A stretch of 64,000 bases of DNA. Source: Lingula anatina. Lineage: Eukaryota > Brachiopoda > Lingulata > Lingulida > Lingulidae. The notes under the pieces were generated by a model, which was given only the letters and a program-made list of their open reading frames with translations, searched no databases and was not told where the DNA came from. Positions 35,194 through 46,311 of this stretch are shown piece by piece. The position numbers were made by a program, and so were the translations under genes. Numbering within the stretch: position 1 is the first letter of the stretch; each line of letters opens with the position of its first letter. Location of the stretch: NCBI RefSeq assembly GCF_001039355.2, contig NW_019775746.1, forward strand, positions 660,710 to 724,709, read 5' to 3'.

Positions 35194-38100
35194 TTAACTT
35201 TTGGGGGCGCCGTTTCTATAGGCTTGCTGTTTGTTCAGTTCTTCTATTTCGTCATGGCTAATGGCCCAGTCGTAAAACCGAATCTAGGATAAAATGAAAA
35301 ACATCAAATAAAAATCAAATGTAAACCAATACAAAATATACACATCAATAACACATTTAAGCGGGTGGCGGCCACTTACAAGTAAGACGATGGACTAAGT
35401 CATCGTATTTCAACATTGATTAACAATACGACAAAAATTAAATAAACCATCAACTGTTAAAGAACCCTTTGTAATTGTTCCACGACAAAGCGTTTCCTAA
35501 AAAATAAACTGAGCCACCATCACCCTTAAAGTGACCCACTGTTTCCCCTAAGGAACCATGTATCGTTTTGATTTTTTTTCTATTTATTGACGCGTGAAGG
35601 CCATATTCGCCAGATAAGTTTGTGTGTATTTATCTCTTCGTAGTATCTTTTCAAAGAAAAATCAATCAATGCTATTAAAGATTAAGAGACAACGTAGTAT
35701 TTTGACTTCTTTCTCGTTATAGATGCATGAACGCCATTTTCGCCAGATAATGTGGATTTAGCTCTTCGTAGTATCTTTTCAAAGAAAAATGGTATTTAAA
35801 AATATTAAGGGACAAGGGGGCATGTCATTTGGTTGAGACAGGCATGTTTAATTTCAGGGCCATATAAACAGTTAGTGTGTATCATGTGCTTGGCTGGAAC
35901 ACTTACATCATCCATGTAACCCTTAAACCTTGACGATCCGAATCCAAGGTCAAGGTCGATATATCTGTCTACGCCTATCACCATTGGAGAATGCGGTTGC
36001 CTAGCAATTTGACCTGAAAATAATATTATTCAGAAAAAATAACGCACTGTTCAGTAATTAAAACGCACAGTTAAAAAATAACCAAAATACTTTCATCGTG
36101 TAACCATTTAATTATCCATTCATTTGATATTGTTTCTATTTATTTAATTATTATCTCATTTGTCTATTTACTTATTGAGGATGTACATGTATGTATAAAA
36201 CTAGTCAAGGTTGTTGCTCTGCCAGCCCTCACACTTAAAACACGTGATGACCGTTGTCATGGAGACAGTCACCATGGTACAGGCAACTTGACAACGCTGA
36301 GGATGGAAAAAAAGTGTTATAACACGTAGACGATAAGATCATGCATACAAACCTTCAATAGGTACGTTCACTCTCTGTGTCCCGTTCACAAAGATCAGCA
36401 GGTTGGTGCTGTTGCAGACATAGGCCACGTGATGCCAGTCTCCCTCGTTCATACGGTTGTCCTGGAAGTGAAAACAACGAAACAATACGAACTATGTACT
36501 GATTATATAACAAACCACGTTAAATTTATAGTGGCGTCGAGGGTATTTGTTTGGTTTTATGGGTTCAACAGCACATGGTTTTGTACGAGTACGACGATTG
36601 AAAAATACCGCTGTCAGTCACTCACCGTTACTTATAGTACAAGTTGTTATGGAAGGAATATATTGTATGACGATAACATTGATGATAAAAGTAAAAGTTT
36701 TGTTCACATTATATCTAGACCTAACTAAAATTTGTGCAAACTAAAATTTGTGCATATTCTACAATTCGGTTATTTGACACGGTGGTCCTCATATTTAACT
36801 GGGTCCTTTAGCAATGTAACGTATGTCACAGATATGCAAATACATGTACTGGTATTTCCCGTTATATAAACGTACCATATTTTATCCCTTAATACGCAAA
36901 AGACAAAGAAATGACATTATTAAAGAGGAAAAAATTAACCTACACTGTCCCTGTACATGAATTCGTATGTTGTAACATTCGTCTTCACTGCCCCTCGGAT
37001 GTACCACGTTTCACTGAATATTTGTACAGACGGTGCCCCAGATTTTGTCACTCTCCCGTTGTTAATCAGTCCCTGGCTGCCGCCGGAGCTTTTGAGGCGT
37101 TTGTAGAAAAAAGCAACAGAAGTATCCCCAAATCTCCTATTCATAAAATATGGGATTTCCATATGACCGTTTTTGAAATGGGCGGCGTACCGATTGACCC
37201 TACCCCTTGGTACGATTGTGAGGACCCCGTAGATGCCGGTCCAGACGAGATTATGGCCCGGGCGAGAACATCGGAAGTCACCGCCCTCGAAGTCGTAAAC
37301 GATTGGGAAATATTCTGCAATGAGTATTAAAGATGGAACATAATATTTCACGTACAAACATTTTTTCAATTTCTGAAAGTGAAACCAAACTCTTCTAGCA
37401 AATATATTAAAGCACTCTAAAATGTAAGTGACTGTGCTTAGATGCCTGCTGTATTCTTCCTTAAAGCATTTCATGATGGAGTTTACTTACAGGCGCGTTC
37501 AGTATCATCATCCATCATCCTGGCACTTACCCGGGCCGCACTGACATCTCGCCAGGTTGAAGTCATAGTGTCCACAAGAGACCAGCTCGTAGGTACCGTT
37601 GTCATTTTGATAAAAAGACCGGGAATCATTCACCAGCGTGTGGCGTGTGAATTTTTCAAACTGACAACTTTCTGAAACCAAGTGATATATACTGCAACAT
37701 TCTGTTGTCACACTGCTTAACTCATGATGTGTGATTAAGACAGATTCATCAGATTATTAATTGCAAGAACGCTAAAAATCCATCATGCAGAAGTATTTAC
37801 TTTTACCAGGCGTGTATGAGGCACATTTTATTTCGGGGTGGATCATTCATAAACAAAATAGCGATGGGGGGCATGGGATGCACTCCGCTCTCAGACTGCC
37901 CCCCCCCCTCCCCCCCCCCCCGCCCCAACAACCACCCACCCATCCCGAGAGCAAAACAGCCACGCTTTAAAGGTAGATATAATTTACACATTGGCTACAT
38001 TTTTATTGGCCATGGATTATTTTAGCATTTAACCATTTAACAAGAAAAGAAAAATGTGGGTAGCAAAACAGCAAGGTAGCCGGTTTCGCAGTATTTATAA

Positions 38101-41100
38101 ACTTATACGTGTTATAAGGTTCGTCAAGCAAAACATTTAGCCAAATGAAATGTCAGATTGTTTGCTACAAGAGTGAGGCTCCTCGAGTCCTTACCTTTCA
38201 GTAACACGGAGGGTGGCGGTGGTGAAGGTGGTGGTGCTTCCGCCGCTTGCAGAATCACTTTTGTGTCTGTAAGATAACTCAGTCCTAAAGTCCAAATATC
38301 CAACATGGCTACAAATGTGTGGGCGTGTGAATGCTACTGAGAGCAAAAATTCATTTTTAAAATTTTAAAACCTATACGTATTATACATATAATATTATAC
38401 GCAGTACTTTGCCCTTATACACATCTGTCTTGTAATAGGAATGACAAAAAAAATAACCCTGGTAATCCTGACTTAACTACTAACTTTCCATTTTGCTTAC
38501 CAGTAGTTTATTAATTTAACTATTTCGGTACAAATGCATTTCACCATGACTATCTCATATCTCAGTCTACATTTACAGTGACAAACTTCCAGTAAAAATT
38601 TCAAAATGTGTTTTACACAAAGACTGATGTTCAGACAATGTTATAATCAAGGAATGCATATGCATATATACTTAATTACACTTTAGGTGGCTATGTGGTA
38701 GTTGGTTAGAATGATTTTTAATAAAGATGCTACATTGAATATGTGGAAAGGGGAAAAAGGTCCAATGGTGACCCAGACGAATCACTTTACCTTACGCCTA
38801 CAGTCGACATAATTGAGGGTTAAATCAAGTTTAATTCATTGTACATGTAAGCATTCCATCGATACCACACGAACAAGTCCCGTCTGTAGAAATGGTGGCC
38901 CCACCAGCTGAGCCACACATTAAGAGCATAGAAAAAGATAAATGACATTCCTTTGCTACAGCAACAGAGCATTAAAAATAATGGGTCTCTTCATGGCCAG
39001 AACAACGCCATCTATTGTCCACGTGACACATGCATTTATTTTTTAGTTTTAAGTGAGTGCTTTCTCTCCACCGCTTAAATAAACTGCCAAATTTCCATTC
39101 AGTTTGTAACACTATCAGCCTAAGGAACGTTTTAACCAGACTTTTGGGAAAATGCCGAAAAGAAAAATAACAAAAACAAAATAGGGTTGAGGATGTCAAC
39201 CTCGCAGTATTAACATTAAAGCATCGTCTCATAAGCTTTGTATAGGCCTACCGTTGCAGTGTCCGTCTGGTATGGGCCTGTTATCGCATTTTACTGCATC
39301 GCACCAGTCGCACCATAGGTTGTTGGTGTCGAACAGCAGCCCGGGTTTACATGCCTGACCGTGATATGAAAAAAACATGAAATGAAAAAAATAATATTTT
39401 AGTAAAATATGGTATACGCGTTTGGATACTAGTCATACCGAGTAGTCTCCTTTCTACAAGTCACACTGTTCATTCACGTTACAAAAAATGTGCTTTGGAC
39501 AGAAAAGAAGTACATCAGCTGTGTTATGTTATGATAATTAAGTAGTTTTTCTTCATTCAGTTGCTTGATATTGAAATACTGGTACTTTGCCTCCAGTATT
39601 TTGATGTCTAACAGAATATCTCCTGAACAGAGACTACTGGTATATATTCAGCAGAATAGCCTCGTTCCCTGATAAGATGTTCTGTTAGACATCGAAATAT
39701 TGGATGTAAACTATTTCAATAATAAGCTACTGAGAAAAGCAAGTTTACTTAATTCTTATAAGTTTTAGAGTTATGTGTGACTTCCTTGCACCGACCTGCT
39801 GAAGCGAATTTCCTTTCCCTGTACTAGACCTCTTTCCTTGATGGAAAGATGAATTCTACGGTGCATATCGGTCACATGTTATAAATGTAGACATCAGCAT
39901 CAATTGACACATTGCTCAAATATTTCAGATGGCTTCAACAAACCAGGCATTCACGCCCGTCTCTTAATCATTAATCACAGGTAGATTTATTCAACTGAAA
40001 TTTCGGGGTACACATTTATTCTGGATCCGTCAAGGTAAAAGCGGTTGAAGAGCACACTATTCTACTTTCATCTCTGTTCACAGACACGTGTACATTACGA
40101 GGACAATTAAGACTTTCAATCTTCATAATTTTGGGATAAAGTTGATTAATTTTAGTTGGCAAGAACACCGTTTTAATTTAGCATGGAAATGCTGGGTACT
40201 GGAGCTGGTTGTAATAGTTTTGTACTACAATGTACATTTGAAACATTTTAGAAGATTTGACCCTAAGATGTCGTTTAGATGTATCAATGTCTTGGTTTTC
40301 TTCATCATCATGTATCTGACGATGTGTTACATTTTTTTACAATTTTGTGTCTGATTTTCAATAATCAACGGCCTGTCGTGGCCTTCGTATAACCCAAGTA
40401 GGACAAGAGCTAATGAGTGGGTTAATGCGTGACCTCAGTCTGTAAAATCAATTCTGGTAGATTCACCATACACACATACATTATATACTGTGTGAGGAAT
40501 TTTGTCGGCTATAAAATTAATAGTTTGACTTAGAAATTACCACAGGATGGAATTTGCACTTGGCAAACGTGTGTGCCGAGATAGTTATCACATGACTACT
40601 AACCGCGACAGAATGGCGATTTTGATCCTCCTGGTTGATTTTAATGTCAGTTAACAAATCAGTGGAATAGATGGAATCAAAAAGGGGATGTCGGGCGCGG
40701 GGCGGGGCGGGGGGGATGGGGGGGGGCTCACACCTCTCGACTCTTTGTTATTCTGGGTCCGTGAATGATTTAGACACATGTGCAGCGCAATTTCAATAAC
40801 TTATTTTTTCTTAAAAACAAGTTCCATTTAGGAAAATATCGCCATTGAATTGGAATACAACTTTCCAACACATCTCACCCGAGCAAAAATCATACAGTTT
40901 GGTGGATATTTTATATTTTTTCGAGCAATACATGTATGCCAAACATCCTTCATTTACAGAGCACTGTATACAAATGGCTCAGGTGAATGTACAACATTTT
41001 TAAAGGTACAACTAAAAAGTACACACGCGAATATGGTAATGCATTGACACTGGATTAAGATCAATGCATTTGTGCGCTTGGCTCCAGTTAAAAATCATTG

Positions 41101-41937
41101 CAGATAAACATCGCTTTTGCATAGGATATATTACGAAATTTAATTCAATATACTGACGGTTAATAATTAATCAGTTTTTCAGGAGAGCCAGGACACTGTG
41201 TGAGGAATTTTGTCAAAATCTCTCTTTCAGCTATTTTCATTTTTATACTCACCATATGATGAACCCGGTACGCCGCCCCTAACTTCTCACATATGACGTA
41301 AGCGGCACAGTTTACTGGGTCTATTCGTACGTGACCCACGTTATGCAACTGGGGGTCATCTGTGCATAGGGATTCCTCGCCTGTAATGGCGTTAGAATAA
41401 AAATAATAACATTTACAAACCATCTCCTTTGGTCTTTATTCAAATATTGGGGGGGAGGTAATATTGTTGGGCATAGGTTGACAGAGGCTTTAAAGATAAA
41501 TGCATCAATTAAAAAGACTCATTTAGGTACGCATTCGGCATTAAAAAGTGAACTGCGTCCCTTCATTATCACCCTGATACACCAGTGCTGATGACCGCCG
41601 TAATGCGGTTCAATAAAAAATCCGAAGATGAAATTTATTGAGACCATCAACAATTCTGATTTGGGATTTCTAACAGGTCATGTGACGCATGTCTTACTTC
41701 AAACATGTATATTCCACAAATTACAATACATCATCGTATATCAATATTCAGTATCTACGTTACATATCAGCTTATGTTACAAGAAAAATTGCATTATTTT
41801 AATCTTATTGATACACATTGCAAGATATGAAAAAAGTCATTTTTAACCTTACCTTCATCAAAAATGTAAGATTTTGATGAAACTCCCTGTGGAAATACGA
41901 AAGAAGTGACAAAAACGACAACCACGAGCGCGTGCAT
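35194..41937 (-). CDS. LG-D: secreted CBM14 / laminin-G domain protein (401 aa)
   Basis: Nine coding exons in frame: 41853-41937, 41253-41380, 39252-39354, 38195-38266, 37531-37671, 36944-37314, 36353-36461, 35907-36013, 35194-35283. The start at 41937 (MHALVVVVFVTSFVFPQG) gives a clean signal peptide; an in-frame Met at 42003 would place it internally. CBM14-like domain: about residues 34-105 (NCAAYVIC, ACKPGLLFD, WCDWCDAVKC). The linker is Pro-rich (APPPSPPPPS). A four-Cys module covers residues 130-177 (YELVSCG...RCQCGPG). LamG covers about 178-401 (YDFEGGDF, GLINNGRV, DWHHVAYVC, VIGVDRYIDL, IRFYDWAISHDEI). It is predicted extracellular and chitin/glycan binding. Exon 7 uses a weak GTTTGT donor because of a 5-bp deletion relative to the allele at 31041. 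Confidence 0.86.
39593..39702. repeat. 110-bp inverted repeat in a LG-D intron
   Basis: CCAGTATTTTGATGTCTAAC at the left pairs with GTTAGACATCGAAATATTGG at the right; the 29-bp arms differ by about four bases. The loop is about 50 bp. It resembles a small MITE or snapback repeat. No coding is present. Confidence 0.55.
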
Positions 41938-44900
41938 CTTGTGGATGAAGAAAGACGTTAAGTGACCATGGTAAATTGGAAGGGAAGGTTTAATGAAAAT
42001 CAATGTCTTGATGATTCACTATATTTAGCAAGTGTCAGCGCGTTAATTAGATGCTAGAAAGAAGACACTTGCAAATGTCACCTTATTTAAATTGATCACG
42101 CATTTAGGAGGCCCAAATTTGAATCCTCATTCGTAATTATTCGTTAAAAAGCACCACGGATGAACATTAAACGAGTAATTGCTAAATTAATCTAAATGTT
42201 TTATTGCGCAGCAACATGGCCTCCAAAACAATAACACTAAAATCAACTTCGATTTAATGAGGCTGAAATTAAACAGCAGACCAGAGACTGCAATGTTGTT
42301 CACTCAGTCAGGGCGATATGTCTTCACGCCTTGGTCTTGTATGATACTTTAAATTAAGGCGAGCCGCAAAGATGGGGACCACAAACATAAAAACTCTGTG
42401 CATTGCACACATTAGTGTCACTGGAATGTGCAAGCCCAGGTTATTGGCAGGCAGTGAAGAATGTATTAAGAGCGATTAAAGGACTGTTATATTTACTGAG
42501 GTTTAAATCCGGTGACGTTGTGTTGCGTTTATTTACATGCTGGAGTGCTGTACATCTTGTGTTGGCATCCACGAAACCGCCATCGACCAAAAAGGGCTCC
42601 CCATTTGTACAGATTTAAATTATCTGATAACTTTGCATTAATTCTTATATAGATGTTCGAATTTTGCCAATTCGAACTGAATTTCAGTTCAAAAAGTTAA
42701 AAAAATTACCATGGTGGGACTAACTTGCATTTGGTTGAAAGACAATGACCATCTGCCCCTTTTCCTTTTTTTTATTAATGAACAAACTAAACAAAACCAC
42801 ATTCTATTTAGTTTATTTAACAGACGTTTGGATGTACGCCAACCTTTTTCAGTCATTAATGAGGCGGTCGGCAATTTAGAGAATAATTTTAAACTGATAC
42901 GAAAGAGTATCTGAGAATAGAAGCAGCAAAATTTAATTTCCATTATTACCGAATCCAAATTTCCATTTGACCTAAGTGCGTTCTTAAATTAAAGAATACC
43001 CCCCCCCCCCCCCAGTCATTTTAAAAGTGTTTTCAGCTGAATGTAATTCGTTTATACGCATCAGTCCGTGAACAATCCTTCACATGGGCACGTTTTCTCA
43101 AATGACATTTTACCATTGCAATTGTGTTTTTGCTAAATAACTAACGATTGTCACAACGCCAAAAACTGACACACGATATTAAAATGAGACACACAAACCA
43201 CCGGGATGTCGATCCTAGATCTCCCATTCTTTGGCAGCTAGACTTCAACATTTGTAGAAAGTTATAATGCAGCGGTCAAAATATTGTTGCCGTTTACGAC
43301 ACAAGACGCTTTCTCGTGTATTTTGCAAAATGTGATGCAATGCAAATCATTAATTAGGGATACTGGCTTCTTCATTTAAAATATATATACATTACCATGC
43401 CTAAGCCATTAAGTTATATGACAATGTGTAATTTGCTTGGGTGTGCCCGTTTTGTGTGACCCATGGCTGCAACTCTTCCTCACTGAATAGGACTGTTTGA
43501 ACCACCGCCGTGTTGATTCATTTCTACAGGGGCCAGGCATAGCACGTTCTTTTCAACAATGGCGAGGTAATGTACTACGTGCCCACTGGATGCAGACAAC
43601 GATCAAATTGTGTTGAATTTGGAATTTTTTCAAAGGTAATATTTCAGTCTTGACACCACGCAGCCGTCATCAAGCCTCATATTCGGCTTGTGTATGACAG
43701 TCACATCACTGTCAGACATCACGGTTTGCCAGTTTGCTGAAACGTCTATACAATCTTTCTTCAGGATTATTTATCTCCTTGTCATCGTTTTCTTCTCAAC
43801 AATATCTAAGGTATGTTTCTAAATAGTGCCATTGTAACCACCCGTTTTAGTATTCAAAACCCACAGACCGTAACGTGTTTTTTATCCTGTATTTGAACCT
43901 TTGTCTGTGTTTTTTTTTTTTTTTTTTTTTTTTTAATCTCCCCGCTAGGTGCTTACAAGAGATTTGCACGGATATAATTTAGTTCGTATCTTCGATAAAA
44001 TGACACTTGGTATCAAATGAGTGAATTTTAGACAACGCTTTATACATCCGAGTGAACAAACAAAGGTCAATATTGGTATGCTACCTGCAAGCTGAATTCG
44101 AATCATTTGTACATTTAAAATTACGTTTAGTAAATACCCGGGAATATAATGATTTTCTCTTTAATAACCAGAAGTTTTTACTAGGAGCTAGAATGCACGA
44201 AACATAAGGGAATGAAGTAATTTGCCAAACCTTCAATTGTAGCTTATTTTTACATAAGTGTTGTAACCCATTGTATTATCAATAGGAATTTGAATTTGGG
44301 GTTTAATTGGAATGAAATACCGGAAGCATTAATCAGAGTTAAGACAAACTATGTATTTATAATTTTTGAGGAAAGCAAAAGGTATTATTAACTTAAGTAG
44401 AAGTAGACTTCCTTGTGGTAAAAATCTGCATTACATGAATATGTTCAATTGGGCGTACAATGAACACAGTGAAGTAAGCTTTAAATTGGCCCCAAAGACT
44501 GTAAATTCCCTTTATGTCTCCTTGTTCTAAAGAGACTTTAATAATATGGCATACCAATTAAAAGAAAGGGACAAACTCAGGTATGATGTTTGAAATTTGG
44601 GTGGTGACGACCACATTTATTGAAAGTCCCTCTGATAAAAGAAGTGAAGCAATTAAGTGATAAATATTGAATAGCGTTGAGTAAAGATATGCTTTCGGTG
44701 AAGTGAAAACGTAGAGCAAAGGCAACTGCGTGCTCATGATGAGGTACATGTACATGTACATGTAACTTAAGTGAGGAAACAAGCACCATGAGCTCAGCAC
44801 TTAACTTCAACTACGCCGAGCGAACAATAAAATAGAATAATACAATATTCGAAACCTATATACCTATAACAAGTCTGCATTATTATTCTCATTTCACTCG

Positions 44901-45018
44901 AAGCAGAATATATAAATAAAGAGGAAGATACTTCACGAAGAGCATCTATTGTTCGGAAAATTGAATCCTTTTGTTCGAGAGGCTTCCACTGGTTCTTTGA
45001 GCGTTACAGGAAGAATAT
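41938..45018. other. Intergenic region between LG-D and the oxidase gene
   Basis: About 3.1 kb. It holds a weak TATA-like AAATATAG near 42020 upstream of LG-D, poly-C and poly-T homopolymers (about 43002-43013 and 43913-43934), an (ACATGT)n tract near 44747-44765, and a TTTATT at 44616 that could be an AATAAA signal for the oxidase mRNA. No coding exon can be supported. Confidence 0.5.
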
Positions 45019-46272
45019 CTAGCCCACGAAGTTAACCGAAAGTTGCTTTGATGAAAACTGGCGACATGGTGGTCTATTGAGAGTCTCGTAGTAACTTTGC
45101 TTCACAACATAGGAAGGACTGATATCGCATACTCGGGTCACGCCTGAAATATACCGGTAGCGCTGCATATTAAAAAAGTCACCGCCAAAACACCATTTAT
45201 TTTCCTTTACCTCTACGTTTAACTTGTAAGTAGCAATGAAATGCTTTACTCAGACATAAACGCATTTACTTATTATGATTATGTTTAAATGATATTTATT
45301 ACCCTTCCCGGCATTTCTGACGTTAAAACAGAATTAAGCACTACTAGAGCAGAGGTACCTGTGAGCGCCATTGTACTTTCTAGTTCGTTAGTCAATATCT
45401 CAATCACGTCTTGAACACCCTGGGAGCCGTTTGTGGCCAGACCATAGATAGCAGGACGACCAATAAAGACAGCTTTGGCTCCTTAAATATAGACAAAAAT
45501 AAATATAGCTACACATATGCTACAATACAGTTATATAACTTGCCACCTTATACGTGTAATTTGTTATTTTGTTAATCTTAAATCTTTTAAAGCATATTTT
45601 TTGTTATAAGCTAAAAATTATAGGATTCAATTTAAATTGTCTTTAAAAAGAGGTCAAAGGAAATTTGAGAATTCTGCACCAATTTTGGTCCAATTTTTAT
45701 TAGCAAATCAAATCAAATGTCTTTTAAAGATGCATACAAAGTCAATTTTTTGTCACAAAAACCAACCAAATGCCAGCATATAGGTTCAAGTGGTATAACT
45801 AAGAGAATTACCAAAAGGCATTGTTTAATTTTACCCGAAAATGATGTTTGAACGGATTTTACTGCTGGCATTCTAAGCTGTATGTCAATGTGGCAGGAAA
45901 GTAGGTCACGAAAGTAGGTTAAATTTACAACCAAAAATTTAAAGAAAGGAGCAGTCTAAAGGTCTTTTATGGCTGATTGAGTGATCTGTTCAGTTTATCC
46001 CTTGGCATGTCGAATTTATTTGAGTCATATAAGAATCTAGTAGAAGTGGTTTACATGTGTTACTGGGAATCCACGCTCCACAGATGCTCGGTTCGTATGT
46101 ACCTTAAATGATTTTTATAGTTTTAAAATAATTTCAAAACCTTGAATTAACTTGTATATTTTAGTTTTAATTACATTTAAATCAGTTTTTTAATAAATCT
46201 GTGTAGTTTTAATATTTATATAGATATGTTAACAGGGGTAAGACGCATGTGTAGCGCGTTTTTAAGAAATGA

Positions 46273-46311
<39 letters not shown>

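Noticed and set aside
37785-38025. Pro-rich open frames over a poly-C tract
   Set aside because: Homopolymer-driven frames lying in a LG-D intron; the real linker exon is at 38195-38266 on the minus strand.
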